A DNA stretch of 64,000 bases, taken from assembly GCA_963513935.1 (NCBI GenBank), contig OY740771.1, positions 18,831,349 through 18,895,348 of the forward strand, given 5' to 3'. Source of the stretch: Aphrophora alni (Eukaryota > Arthropoda > Insecta > Hemiptera > Aphrophoridae). The translations under genes and the position numbers were made by a program. This document shows positions 22,662 through 35,690 of the stretch, in pieces (within the stretch, counting starts at the first letter, position 1; each line of letters opens with the position of its first letter). The notes under the pieces are model-generated. The model saw only the letters and a program-made list of their open reading frames with translations. It was not told the DNA's origin and searched no databases.

Positions 22662-24779
22662 TATATATATTCACTTATTATATGTTCTCATTTCACTTAA
22701 ATTTAATTAAAATCTCTTGAATCAATTTTGAGATATTTGAACTTCCACTGTTTTATCTATAACCTCGGTGAGATAATAATACCATTTATAGACAAAGATT
22801 TGGTTTTGTGAGGAAGTTTGTGCAATGTAGACCTAATATCACCTTTTATAAACAACCTTTTATAAACATTTTATGTTTCTACTGTTGTACCAGTTAAACA
22901 TTTCCTATAAATAGCATGTTACATAACAATACCTCAAGCAATCTTTGATAAGAAGGTTGTAAACCATGTAAATATTTTGTATGTGATATTACTACAGTCT
23001 TATCACAGTTCCTTGATGTAAATTTGCAGTATCATTACTACTGTGTGTGTAATCTCTTAGCTTTAAAAATGTCTATGTACATATAGACTGTACTGCAAAA
23101 GTAGGAAACATATTTTTGATGTCCTAAACCATAACAGGTATGAAAATGTGATTTATTGTAATTACACTTTAATTACTTTTCCACCTAAAACATTTTTGTT
23201 GTTGTTAATTGAAGATTTAAGATGGGAAATAGCCTAATAACTATAAAATGAAAAAATGCGCTTTGGGTATGTCCGATTTTTTTAACACCTTGTACAGTAT
23301 ATGTTATATTCCTTTCTTTACTGCTAAAAACTGCAATGATAAATTATTGAATTTAATCTTTTCCTCTTGACCAGTAACAGATATCGTAAAGAGGTTTTTT
23401 CCAATTGATTCAGTATTTATCCCGCCACTTATGTTTTTGTGATCAAGTTTTTACAATCACCCAAAACATACAATTATTTTTAAATTGTGAGGTGTAGCAT
23501 GTAGCATATAATTTTTGAGAAATTCTGTCCTGAACGCAATACTGAAAATTATTTCTTAATATCATCCTCAGTATAAATTCTAACACTAATCAAATTATTT
23601 ATCAATTACAATCTGCGCAAAAGTTTTTAAAAGAGAAGGCTTTAATCGATCTCTCCAAAACCAGAATTTTATATTTTAACTTCTTGTATTCAAGGTTATA
23701 TTTAATGTCTATGTTTTATCAAAAATTACACTCAAATCATAACACAATCTATGCAAAAAAAAAATTATGTAATAGTACTTAATCATATTTATTCAGACAG
23801 ACACACAATAACATCGTTGGGTATCAAATTATAATTTAATGTAGTCTGTGATCTAGGTAAACCAATCATTAATGAAACAATAAGACTGATTATCATCAGA
23901 GAAACAATTATCTGGACTGTTGGATGGTGTTTAATAAAATATAAAATCCTAACCTATAAATAATCCAGTGATAAAAACAAGTTTACCCATTGCACCAGAT
24001 TATTTATATTAAGAGTATTACAGATATTTAATATCTTCTAGAAAACTTGTTTTTCAAATTAAACAGTCGAGATTGACTAATTTCCCATTATTCATCTCTG
24101 TAACAAATATGTCTGTACATAAGATTATCACTGGTGATTACTATTCTTTTGACTTCAATAAATAGTATTTATTCTATGTTTGGCTAACTTGTATGTTGAT
24201 TGCAGCCGATTTCATCGTTTCACATTCTAATTTGTACATAATTTATACAGTTCCTCTTATTTAACTAAATTCATGTAGTTCCAACGGTAAGGAAGCCGAT
24301 TTGTAAATATCTCGAAAACAAAGTATTGGCAGTAATAATTTATAGTTTTAATCCAAAGTAATGGCCAATAAAAAAAACAACATAATTTTAGTGAAGCGTT
24401 ATCTAGGATCACTTAACATATTAGATGCCATCATAATACTATTGAATCATGGAAGTAGCTGTTTCTAAAACATTACCTTAGTTCAATTGTGCCGAAAAAA
24501 CTAGATTAATTTTTGTGCTGTTGAAGTACATACAATTTAAATTTGTATACATAGTATTAAAATCCTGGTAGAGTGAGCTAAATACAGTACACATTTATAA
24601 GTACAAAAATAAATGATTTACTGCAGACCAATAATACTTTAAATGTTCAATAATTTTCATTTTTATCCTAACCTGTTCAGCCTGAATACAGATTTTTCTA
24701 CTTTATACTTCAATTTAACTTTTAATGCAATAAAAACTCATTCTTACTTTCTACTTCTTAGAACATGAGTCCATCATCA
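22662..24779. other. Intron sequence; one possible MITE
   Basis: At 23085-23300, tactgcaaaagtaggaaac and an inverted tactgtacaaggtgttaaaa could be degenerate ends of a small Tc1/mariner-type MITE. The pairing is too weak to call. Nothing else is recognised. Confidence 0.3.
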
Positions 24780-25400
24780 GATAACGTTGATATCACAATA
24801 CATTCTGTAGACTCTTTCAGAAATGATGAAGTTCTTGGCAATTCAGTATAGTTCGCATCTAGAAGAAATAAGGTTTCCCCTGTATACTTGAAGTTTGCCT
24901 CTGAGCACATTTGGAGCTAGAACAACATTCTGCTCACAATCCATAATGATATGTGACAATATTTCCAACTTTGTATAGACTCGATTGCAAAGTGCAATCC
25001 ATAAGGCTAAAGTGAATTATATGTTCCTCTATCCACCGGGTGTTTAATTCTTACACTTGCCGCGAATGTCTGCACCCATCTGCCGAGTCCTTTATACAGA
25101 CTGATCATTTAAGTTCTCAAATAATTACCTCCCAGCATCACCATTCCTCCACGAGTATATTCACTCTCTTCTGTATTCCACTTTGAATCTTTTGTAACAC
25201 TCTTCCAGTTCCTGTTTAGTCATCAGCTTTCTCATTTCCTTTTATGCTGATGCATGATGGTATCCATGGGATTGATAATAATAAAAACTTATTAAGTTTT
25301 AACAATCAATTTAGATTTCTCAGCTGTTTTATTGGCTAGGGCTTTTGTATTGTGTGCAAGAGATTCCAGTTGTTGTGGTCTCCATGGGGCTTAAAAATAA
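24780..25400 (-). pseudogene. LINE RNase H region relic
   Basis: Minus-strand reading includes KALANKTAEKSKLIVK at about 25300-25350. WIPSCISIKGNEKADD, at about 25215-25265, has the SHxxIxGNExAD pattern of the RNase H domain of Jockey/I-group LINEs. Downstream it degrades with several stops. It is one of several unrelated LINE fragments in the window. Confidence 0.5.
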
Positions 25401-27589
25401 AGTTTTGATTTGACCCAGCATTATCACAATAAGTGGAGAGCTATAATCAATATGGGATCCTGATGATAAAAACTAGAATTACAGTGACGTGCTGACTTGT
25501 GACACTCAATAAAAAGCCCTCTAGGAAGACCAGGTTCACAATGGGATGTGCTAAGGATTTTAATTAGATATAAATGAAAACTATTTATAAATATTGGTCC
25601 AATCTAAATATTTTGATTGATTGTTTTGTTTTAAGGATTTGTTTAACAAACTTCTGTGTACATTGGACAGAGAGGATTGAGAGTATTTGTATACTTATTA
25701 TAATCACTGTATTGTAAAAAAACAATAATGGTCCTGGTTAAAACTAGAAAACAGGTTATTAGACAGAATTCACATTAGAATTTAATTTGTAATAATATAT
25801 TAAGCACATTTATGCATAAACTCAACACATAACATTACTAAATCTTGGGATAGAATGCACTGAGATTTAAATTGTTAAGGACTTTGATAATATTCTTATC
25901 TTGGACCTTTTATTGTAATAGGACAAGTTAACTTTAAAAAAATTAATATATATTTTATATTTGTTTAAATAATATATTCCATTTTCCTTATCCCATACTA
26001 AGATAATGGACTATGTTTATTATCTTAGCCATGAGATTATTGAAACTGGCATGGGCTATCAGTTAATAATAAACCACATACAGGAAATAGATAAGAAAGA
26101 TAGCAACTATAACTTAAAGAAGAAGAAACTATCTTTGGATTATTTGCTTTTATTATACAATATAGTTTACTATAATCAGAATACACAGCTTTATTATTCA
26201 ACTTGCTGAAAACCAATCAAAAGCTGTGATGATGATCAACAGTTTTTATCACATTTACACAACAGGGTGAGGGGGAGATTAAGTTTGGAACACCACCAAT
26301 ATTTAGAGCAAAGTAGCTGATACTTTTTGCAATTTTGATTTTTTTTGTGGCCACCTTGAAATAACTTTAAAATTTGTAATAGGAAGTAAGTCATGTGACA
26401 CATAATTTTTGATTGAATTTTTATTGTAAAACTTACTGCAAACTGTTTTTGAATATTTCTTTTAATCCTTAAGATATTGATAATTGTCCACATTAAATAA
26501 AAACTTCCAACAGACACATCTATAATTTCTACTACGATATCACACAAAACAATATTGAGCTAACAAAGTTTCATTGTTTTTCTCAATACTTATTGTTGTT
26601 TTTGGTGTGTTCTAAGGTAAATTTGGTAACATTTAACTACCTCTGTAGAGTGATAATGTTTTGTTGAACAACACATGAAGATGAATTCTATGCAATTGAA
26701 ACTGCAGTAACTTAGTGTAGGCTATATTTCAACGAGTGGATTACAAAACAAAGCAATATTATATTTTTATAGAAATGAGCGATCCAGAGACATAACTGCT
26801 TTCATGAGCATGTTATCAGTAAAAACAAGATTAGGCTAAGTATTTCTACTAACACTAACATTTAACATATAATACTTTGTATAACTCCCTTGTTATTTTA
26901 GTTAGATGATTGTAAAGGATAAGTTTTAAATTTTATAATGTCAACACTTCTCAAATAGAAGCGAAATTAACAGAATCCTGTATTTTAACTTTATACATTA
27001 TATATTCTATCTGCTCAGATACATATAAAATGTTTTATGCAACATGGTTGATGGCCGATATCTTCAGATGAAAAAAAGAAAAAAATATTTAAAAAAAGGA
27101 TTGCAACATTGGTTTTACAATCGAAAAGAAGCTACAACAATTTTCCTATGACTTGCTTCCTATTGAAAATTTTACAGTTAGTTTTAGAAGGCACCAAAAA
27201 ATTCAAAAATTCCAAGTTACTGTGCTCTACTAAACATACAAAATTTGAAGTTTGAATTTTAAACCATTTTCTAAATATTGGATATGTTTCAAACTTAATT
27301 TACACTTTACAATAATAAAGACTTAATTTATTGACTTTAAATATAATAAAATGCTAACAGTTTTTGTTCCTTTTGTTCAAAATTGAATGAAAAACTTAAT
27401 ATTATAGGGTCTACTTAACTTTTTGTTATTTCGCCCTTTCATAGAATCACTATAATTTAAAAATAGTATAGGCTGCTTAAAGTAACTTCATAAGACTAAA
27501 TCAACTATGCAAAAACATAGCATAAACTTTCACACTCGACCATCCCCAAAATCAAATAAAACTCAATTAAAACTCTATTTGTAATAGAA
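25401..27589. other. Intron sequence, nothing recognised
   Basis: Open frames of 67 codons (26006, plus) and 103 codons (26236-26547, minus) show no family motif and are probably chance. Confidence 0.35.
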
Positions 27590-27905
27590 AATTTCAATTT
27601 GGTAATTATTAGCCAAAAAGTGAAAATGAACCATGGACACATGATTTTGCAGACATGTTTGAGTATTCATATTACTTTAAAATTTGAACAAAATCAGGAG
27701 AGGAGATTTTAAGGAATTACAAAGAAATAAACGAAATTACAATTTTTGTTTGTTTTTACCAATAACTCACGAACTGTACTTTTGAAGAGATATCGAACAA
27801 AATATTTTGCTTGGGATCCTTAGAGGCTACACTTCAGCAAAACCTAAAAAAATGGAAAAAGTCTCGAGATATGGCCAAACTATGTCCACATCAGTCCACA
27901 CACAT
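27590..27905 (-). repeat. DR-A copy 6
   Basis: Reverse orientation. Contains ccaataactcacgaact, atattttgcttgggatcc and ttagaggctacacttc. Confidence 0.7.
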
Positions 27906-28547
27906 TTTGGGGTGTAAAGTGCTGTACATGTGACTTGTGCTGTACAAATCTATTTTGACTTGACTCAAATTATAATCTTGAAATTAGAAAAAAATAATAC
28001 AAAATTAAATTACAAATAACAATAGTCTACATGACAATGTGCTTTTCATCTCTTCACCAAGGTAGCCTAATTAATTTTAAAACCGATATAAATAAAACAA
28101 AAATCAAAATATTAATAACTACAAAAATGACACATGATAAGTTCATCACAATTCCCTTTGCTCGCCTCACAAAATATACTCCTATTAATGAGCAAAGGAA
28201 ACCGTAAATTAGAATTAATTCTTCATAGTAAATAGGCCTACTCTTATTTCATTATTTAGTTTCACGCCTATATGTAATGATTTTATCACAATTATTGTTG
28301 CTTAGAATCTTTACTTTAATCGTATATTCGTTAGACTATTGCAATATAACAAATGGAAAAACCTAATGCCAACAACGTTGCTAGCACAACTTTTGACCAT
28401 TTACAAAGTCTGAACTGTAGCCAACCATACTTTAACAAACTGAACCATGCTTCTCCATCATTCCAAAAAAATGATATCTGAACATTGGGATGTATCCATA
28501 ACACAGTATAGAAACAGTTATTAAATCAAATCATATAGTTTACACTA
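27906..28547. other. Intron sequence, nothing recognised
   Basis: No coding or repeat signal beyond one taggccta word near 28232. Confidence 0.35.
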
Positions 28548-28614
28548 GTCACTTCCACCACAGCTTCCTTTTGTTTGCTAGTGAGCAAACAAAAGGAAGC
28601 TGTGGTGTAGTGAC
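28548..28614. repeat. Long hairpin: 24-bp perfect arms, 4-nt loop
   Basis: The arms 28556-28579 and 28584-28607 are exact reverse complements (core cttccttttgtttgct). After a 1-2 base bulge the pairing extends to gtcact/agtgac at 28548 and 28614. It lies inside PEDS1 intron 1, so it would be transcribed with the gene. Confidence 0.95.
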
Positions 28615-29439
28615 AAACCACTTTTGTATTTATTCTTTTATTATACCTCCCAAAAAGTAAACACATTCATCAAAATGTGAATTGAAGAGCACATTTTACA
28701 TCATAAGAAATAGGCTGACTGAATGATTTCAATTTACACAGTTCTAACATTCAACATCTCAGCCGAAATAGGTCAGTAGTTCTTGCTTAACTAGGGCTAC
28801 TGTATTGTACATGGTGTTTACCAGATTGTATAGGGATAATATCAAAAGGTTTTTCATCACTTATTACAATAACAATAACAATTGATTGACATTTCATCGA
28901 TTTCTACATTCACAAGGAAAATCACAATGCAAATGATTATTTGTCTCCAGTTTAGGTTAAACTGAAACAATTATGTCCCCTTGTTAGCTCTTATTGTTGT
29001 GCTAATATTGAATTATGTCTGGTAGTTCCTTTTTGATGACTTAATACACATAACACTCAATAAATATTTATAGAATATAAAAAGTATCCATATGTGTACA
29101 CACCTAAACAAACACTATTAGTATATGACTAATCACTCAGTACCGGTAGTTATTTTTTTATGATCTTTTACATAAATCATTAACTTATACATTTGTAAAT
29201 CAGAAGCTTACATCATTAATTATGTTTTCTACTAGAAATAAACAATGCACCATTATTACACACATTTTCTTATACTTATAAATGCATAAAAACACCTGTA
29301 AACAAAACCATTAGAATCTAAACAAAAGTGAATGTAGTCAATGTGAATGTGTATGTGTATGACATCAAATTTTCTCTTTTAACAAATAACAGAAGACAAA
29401 TATAAATTGGAATTTCTAGGTCTACACTTTTATTTATTG
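28615..29439. other. Intron sequence, nothing recognised
   Basis: AT-rich, no feature supported. Confidence 0.35.
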
Positions 29440-29570
29440 ATTACGATGGGGGTCCTACATACTATTTCTCAAGTCTCCTACCACTGTAATGCACTTATTC
29501 CAACCCTCATGAAGTTATTGATATTGATCTCAGTAAAGAATATGACTTTTTAGTTGCATGTTAACCTAAC
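29440..29570 (-). pseudogene. Possible mariner transposase C-terminal fragment
   Basis: Minus-strand reading gives LHEGWNKCITVVGDL, like the mariner C-terminus (RWxKCIxxxGDYxEK). Only about 20 residues match and the upstream part is unreadable. Confidence 0.3.
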
Positions 29571-30004
29571 TCCAAACAATGTCAACACCGACTTCATTCC
29601 TGTTCAATTTTTTACTCGCTTAAAATATCCGGACTGAATAGATTATAGTATGATGGATTAATTTTGAGTTTTATTGTGTGTGGTGTACCACCTCCCATTT
29701 ATACTTTTATAACATTTATATTACTCAAGTAACATTTCATTTTCAGCCAGTTTATCTTCATTGGTCGAGATTCTTGGGTGAAAAGCGTGCAGCTCTTCCT
29801 CCCTTCCCTAAAGAACTTGCACCATTCATTTCAAAATGAGTGAAAGATGTTCTACTCCAATTTCATTTTGAAGTCTTGTAAAAATATAAAATGACTTTAT
29901 TAAATAAATTTGAGAAACATTCACTGCGCAACATCTGTATGTTTGATACATGTAGCCTACTAATAAATCCCTTAAGTATTTTAACTTATTGGAAACTAAA
30001 TCTA

Positions 30005-30625
30005 TACAATGTGCCACAAATCAAGTTCATTGGATAATAGCCAATAGAAGAGTAGTGCACGATTGTCAATTCGAACAGATCTCTACACAAAGCTAACCCC
30101 CGAACAAAGCTACTTGAAATACTAATAAAGTTGTGTAAATAAGTAGTTTTATTATGTTTGCTTAGTTTTTATGAGTTAAACCAGTTTTTTTTTTTTTTGT
30201 TATAATAATTTAAACGTGTTTGGTTACCGATACATTATTTCAGCAGTACTGACATATTTATTTTTTAGACACTTTTTGCTTTAACAGTAATAATTATTTC
30301 TGCTGTAATAATGGTAATAACCCAGTACAAAAAATAAATATTAGTTTTAATTGACTTTTTTATTCAATTTAAGAGGAACGAATTCTAATACATTTATTTA
30401 GTTAAAAAATATTGTTTTCATTGAGAAATTTTTGATGATTTCTTACAAGGAAGGAAAGCAATGACAGATTTCTTTTAAAAAAATATTCGTTAAATTATGC
30501 TCTGTAACTGTGATGCAAAATTAAATACAGTATCTATGATTTTCCGAGTGCTTTAAATGAACGTAACTCCAGAAGAAAAGCAATGCCAAGTGCTATCTCA
30601 GTGGTGAAACAAGTTGGCCAACCCC
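30005..30625 (+). repeat. DR-B copy 2
   Basis: Same order of words as the copy at 5.6-6.2 kb: ggataatagccaatagaag, caattcgaacag, agttgtgtaaataagtag, aaggaaagcaatgaca and aatgaacgtaactccagaa. Visibly diverged between copies. Confidence 0.75.
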
Positions 30626-30694
30626 CAGTTTCTTCAAGTTCAGGCTATATAAAATCAAATTTTAGTAGGCCTAGTTAAATATCTGGAAAGGCAG

Positions 30695-30696
<2 letters not shown>

Positions 30697-30746
<50 letters not shown>
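30697..30746. repeat. Poly-T tract (50 bp)
   Basis: Uninterrupted T run (poly-A on the minus strand, the PEDS1 sense strand). Confidence 0.9.
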
Positions 30747-30749
<3 letters not shown>

Positions 30750-30859
30750 TACCATACAAAGAGGTTCAATGTGAATTATGCAAATAGATTTGTTTATAAG
30801 TAGGCCTAATAAATGATTAGGTAACTTTCTTACAACATTTCTCTTCGGGGCTCATCTAT

Positions 30860-31080
30860 AGTGAGTACGGGGTTGACAACCCTGAGGGATCTTTTTTTTT
30901 TTAATGTAAAATCTAGCTTTAGATCCCTCCTCTTTCATTTCCTATTGGGTCTCTCTTGTTCTTTTCCGACCCTGATGGTATTAACCCTGCATGTGATATT
31001 CGACCCTGATATTCAAGGGCTGGGGGGTCTTTATTTTATGTTATTTTCTTTCTTTTTTATATAAAGCAAAGTTGACAAGG
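30860..31080 (-). repeat. Dispersed repeat DR-C, copy 1
   Basis: The reverse complement carries taaagaccccccagccc followed by ttgaatatcagg, shared with 40.88 kb (aagactcccagcccttgaa) and 52.6 kb. An A-rich stretch and a ggatctaaagctaga word also recur. Confidence 0.55.
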
Positions 31081-31099
31081 GCACAATACAAAATATCTC

Positions 31100-31816
31100 A
31101 ATACAAAACTAAACTAGGACGAATAACTGAAAACTAAATAAATATAATTAGTCTAAATAAATATCTACAAAAAATCCATCTACCATTTGGAGGATAGGCC
31201 TATCTGAAAATCAGTTTAAAGTGTTTCTCACTTCCAGTCTGAATTTTGACTTAATTAGTTAGCCTGGCCTATATAAAAATTACACTTTCAGAAAAACAAG
31301 AAGTTTTTCTCTTTAATTTTTAATCATATTTAAGTTATTACTATTTCTTATTTATTACTTTTTTTTCCAGCTGTATGTTATTGTTATAAATTAAAAGATA
31401 ACGAATTACTAATGAATTGTAAAAACCATTAATTATTTCTACTACAAGTTGTATGCCTATTATTTCACTAACTATGTTAGTCTACATAGGCTAATTGACA
31501 CATCTATTATTTATTCAAATATAACCTTAAAAGATATTATGATTTGGGGTTTTTTTTTTAATGTTCTTCTAACACCTGTGTTGAGCTTTCTTTTTGTTTA
31601 TTTATAATTGTTTCAATGTTTTGTTCTGTAGCATTGGTTTCAATTAATGGCTTAATTGAGGCAATGAATTTATTTTGTTGTATTTGTTGGTTAATTATCT
31701 TATTCTTAATTTTATTGCTAGAATGTTTGTTACAGGTAAGTCATGCTGCTGGGAATTTGTGGCACAAAATTAAAAGGCCTAATTGTGTTGTAATGAATGT
31801 TGTTATGTAGAAGTAA
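31100..31816. other. Intron sequence, nothing recognised
   Basis: Contains a taggccta palindrome at about 31198 and T runs. No gene signal. Confidence 0.35.
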
Positions 31817-31949
31817 ATAAAATAAAACTTGAACACAAGATCTCACAAAAATTACGTTTACTTAATCACTGAGGATGGCGACTTTGACGTTGAAACTTGT
31901 TTAAGTAAACGTAATTTTTGCGAGATCTTGTGTTGGAGTCTTATTTTAT
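31817..31949. repeat. Inverted repeat, 48-bp arms, 37-nt loop
   Basis: The arms 31817-31864 and 31902-31949 pair with about four mismatches. The inner 33 bp have one mismatch (core caaaaattacgtttactta). The loop reads ctgagga ... gaaac, the same half motif seen in DR-A. It is a small foldback element in PEDS1 intron 1. Confidence 0.92.
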
Positions 31950-33927
31950 CTAATATTATCTCACAATTCAAGCTTAATATTTATTTAGCCTTTAGGAGTA
32001 AATAGCCTAAATAATTTTAAAGGCTATTTAAGGGGGGGGGGGGAAGTAGATTATATTTTAAAGACTAAGAGTAGGCCTACAGTGTAGTGTTTATTTATAT
32101 TATTATTTTTAACCTAGCCTAATACATAATTAATTGCTCTATTGTAAATTTTGATACAAAATAAAAGCTACTGTTTAAAGAAATGAATACTTCAAATAAC
32201 AGTAGTTTAACCAATTAATATTTTCAAAAACAACACATTTATTAGAAAGTTATAGGTTATATGTCAAAAGTATTAATTTTACAAAATATTTTACTTAGGC
32301 TTGCGTAATAGCCTTACCTTATTCTTGTTGAAACTCCTCTCTGACATAAACAAAGTTCATATTCTTAATATTACGTCAATCCTCTAGAATATTTTAATTA
32401 TTGTTGAAATCTTGCAATTAATTGCTTATTTAATGTTGATTTTTTTAAAATTTTACTTAACAATAGAAAGTTTAAAAAAAAAAAACAATAATTACTATAA
32501 TACGATATTAGAACAATTAAGGTTGTATCTAAGGCAAAAAATAAAGTCTAAGGCCTACCTTAACATGAATATTATAATAGGTTGTCTTCATTATTAAACT
32601 TACATTTAATGTAAAATGTAATTCATAACAACACACGACAGAAAATATATAAAATAAATTTATAGTTATATAGTTTTCCAACTTAATTTTGCATATTAGT
32701 ACTTTTTCATTTAGCCTAAGTAATAGCTTTTGTTAGGCTAGTGTTTAGCCTGTAGATTAAAGATTGAGGTATTAGTTATTATAAATCTTTCAAAAATATT
32801 TACCATAAACTAAATGTAATACAATGTAGTTATATTTATGCTTGATATGTTTCAGTCAATGATATCACATTCTGTGTCCAATAATATGGATTTCTTTCTA
32901 TTCTAACGATAATTAACATCATTAAAATTAAAATACAGTAAGCTAAATAACTAATAATTGAGTCTTTTTTTCACAAATGTACATACATATTTGGTTTGTT
33001 GGTTAGGTTAGTTTTTATTTCAATTTATCCCAATTAGGTATTAATTAAACTTATAACTAAAAAATTAGTTAGAAATGTCAGAATTGTAAGAGTTGGAATG
33101 AAAACAAATACAAACTATCTAAACATGGAAAATAGGGAAGAACTCCTTTAGAGAGCACTTGGGGAAATTTTGTCTAACTTTTTACACATTTTATTATAGA
33201 AACTAGTTAGGCTCTGCCACTCTACAAATGAAATAATAGAGTGATAGAATATCTGTAGCATTATGAAATTTGTATTGGTAATTGGAATCATATTCTTATG
33301 AGTATATGAGTATTTTCTAATATTGGGCATGAGGGAAAAAAACAAGAGAAATCTCAAAGTAGCTTAAAAATAACACTTTACTGATAAAAATGTTGTTTTT
33401 GGATTTTCAACCAGACTATTCCTTAACTTGGTTAACAGTTTTTAATCAAATAAAATCATATATTATTTGAAATATTTTGATAATTCATTATTAATCTTAA
33501 CCATAGAATTGGATGATAAGTATAAATAAAACCATTTATTTTAGGTCTAGGCAACAAGTTATAATTAGACGTTTATTAGCCCTAATATCTATTTTTTTTA
33601 AATAACCTATATGGTACAAAATTTTAAGGAAAATATATTTTTACTTCTATTTCTAACTATAAGGTTAACATAATAAAATAGTAGGTCATTATGTTTTAAT
33701 AAATGAATTATGACTTTAGTCCTATATGGTTAATACGGCGTTTTGAGGTTATGCTACACCGAATATCCTTTGAATGTTATGTAGCCTACCACGCATATAA
33801 AAACAGCTATTGTTTCTCAATAATCGTAAAAATGAATTATAACAAATCTGACTATGAACACGAACAGTAAAATTAAATGTAATTTGCTTAATTCTACAAG
33901 ACTTCTTTGAGGAAAAAGTGAGGTTAC
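31950..33927. other. Intron sequence next to exon 1, nothing recognised
   Basis: An 11-bp G run at about 32031 and a ggttaggttag word at about 33000. No further exons or elements recognised. Confidence 0.35.
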
Positions 33928-34099
33928 CTCCACTGTACAGATTGGCTAATTCTTGAGCTCCTTTGTGATTTGGTCCCCAGCGCGGTGTCACCGTTTCTTC
34001 AGGCCTTACTGATGAATTTGCATTAGGATCGTCTTCTAACATAGAATTGTGTAATATTTCTTGCTCCGTTTTAATAGGAGCCAAGAATGTAGACGTCAT
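33928..34099 (-). CDS. PEDS1: PEDS1/Kua (TMEM189) coding exon 1
   Basis: First coding exon: 57 codons plus one base. ATG is at 34099-34097. The donor is G|GTAACC after 33928. The first ~38 residues are a poorly conserved, acidic, probably cytosolic tail. Then comes the conserved block RWGPNHKGAQELANLYSG. Human PEDS1 has RWGAQHAGARELAALYSPG at the equivalent place. Joined in phase to exon 2 it continues GKRIQE, as in the family. The two exons together give 128 residues, nearly half of the ~270-residue enzyme: N-terminal tail, two membrane segments and the first histidine motif. The ATG is chosen because it is the first in frame after the TATA-like box and gives a family-typical N-terminus. Confidence 0.93.
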
Positions 34100-34190
34100 T
34101 TCACTAAAAAGTTGTACTACTCAAATTAAAAGAAATCCTAAAAAACAACTGTCAAATAACACCATCGTTATTTATATATAATTTGATCAC
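34100..34190 (-). promoter_or_regulatory. PEDS1: Candidate PEDS1 core promoter and 5' leader
   Basis: On the minus strand TATATAAATAA at about 34180-34170 lies about 75 bp before the ATG. Initiation would then fall near 34145, with a leader of about 45 nt. A short out-of-frame ATG at about 34164 would lie upstream of that start point. This is sequence pattern only; the start site could also lie in the more CpG-rich DNA at 34430-34560. Confidence 0.3.
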
Positions 34191-35089
34191 ATGCGAGCTT
34201 TTCAAACTAGATACTTCGTTGTTCAGTCTATAACAAACTTGGTAAAAATAAAACAAACAAACACATCCTTAGGCACTAACAAATTCCACACACTTTAAAA
34301 AATTAATATATATTAAATTAAACTTTACACTCAACACTGGTTATTATTCAGGAAGAACAAAACAAAACTTTTCACAACATATGATTCGTATTTGCACAAT
34401 CCACACTTAACAAGAAGTTCACTCCGTAACCGCCACAGAGCAACTAAACTCTAAACCAGTCTCAAGGAATTACTTCAAATCGCGCAAGCGATGAGGTAAT
34501 CGGTAATCGGCAACATTCGTAGTCGGGCCTAATCGAAATATCGCTGTTAGTCAAAACATTCAAATAGTTACAGAGGAGTGACCCATAAAATGAAGCTTCG
34601 GGAGCATGACCTATGCGTGACTAAGGGCATAAAGTTGGTCGATAAAGTCATAGTTACACACCCTAGAGAAGTTGAGCAATATGTATGGTGGAATAATAAA
34701 TTAAACACACCCAATCAACAGAACTGACATGATTTATTCCCAAGTCTGAGAAACTCTCTTACACCTGACCTAAATTATTCACGGGAGTCGAATAAACCGT
34801 AGATCGTAGATCAATGTATCGACATCAATAGGTCATTAAGTTCATATATCTACAGAATGAGTGAGTTGACAAAACATTTACTAATCGACCTGTAATGAGT
34901 CAACGAAATGCGGGGGCTACGCCTAGTTTATATAGGTCTAATAATTTTCAATCGTTCTTCTGTAAAATTAAAATGATGGCATTTGTATTACAACCCAAAA
35001 GATTAAGTACGTTTGCGGATGCAACAACCATGTACTCTTATAATATAATTTGTCATGTAGGAATGTCGGTAAGCAATTAATAGTGTGAA
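34191..35089. other. PEDS1 upstream region
   Basis: The segment 34430-34560 is richer in CpG (cgcgcaagcgatgagg, cggtaatcggcaac) than its surroundings and may hold regulatory sites. A 61-codon frame at 34895 looks like chance. Confidence 0.3.
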
Positions 35090-35690
35090 AACTTTATACA
35101 AGATTTGTTGTCCGAGTTATAAACATAAGAAAACACTCATTTTAACAATTTTTTTTTATATGTCAATATTTTTCTAACCTAGAAAATTTTCATAGCAAAT
35201 CAAGTTGAAGGAAATAATTTTTAATGAATTGTCCCATTGCCTTAATTAAAAGTGTAGCTTCCAAGAAGCCAAACAAAATAATTATATTGGACGTCATATT
35301 AGTAAAAAATTCCAGTTCGTGAAATAAATCATTGGTAAAAATTAAAAAACTGACCATGGGATTCTATTACTATTATTATCATATAATATATGCTACTGAC
35401 GCTAACTTGCTATTTTATCATAATTAGCAAGATCAAACGGTGACTCTTAGCCAATATGGTACAAACACAATATACAACATTTCTCACTCACCCATAACCA
35501 AATAAAAACAAACCAAAATTAATAATCACACCAAAAAAGTTTGGGTCATTAATCTTGACATTTCACTAAAATTTTAACAAAATTTGAAAAATATTAACAG
35601 TCCATGATTTATTTATTATTTATAACAGCTAATAACTTCCAACTTTCGCCAAATCTCATAGGGTAAGTCCTTTCACTTTTTACGGAGTAA
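35090..35690. repeat. DR-A copies 7-8 (two orientations)
   Basis: 35180-35340 runs in the plus direction (gtgtagcttccaagaagcc, ccagttcgtgaaataaatc). 35480-35640 runs inverted (actcacccataaccaaataa, gggtcattaatcttgac). Probably two broken copies. Confidence 0.55.

Larger units (their letters stand above)
13022..33927 (-). other. PEDS1: PEDS1 intron 1 (about 20.9 kb)
   Basis: The donor is GTAACC at 33927-33922 and the acceptor is TTTGTCCATAG ending at 13022. Splicing is phase 1 and rebuilds a glycine codon, G|GA. That gives LYSGGKRIQE across the junction, which fits the family. The intron is packed with transposons and repeats listed separately. No other host exon was recognised in it. Confidence 0.9.

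Noticed and set aside
23085..23300. Small MITE with tactg...cagta ends
   Set aside because: End similarity is limited to a few bases with gaps; not enough to call.
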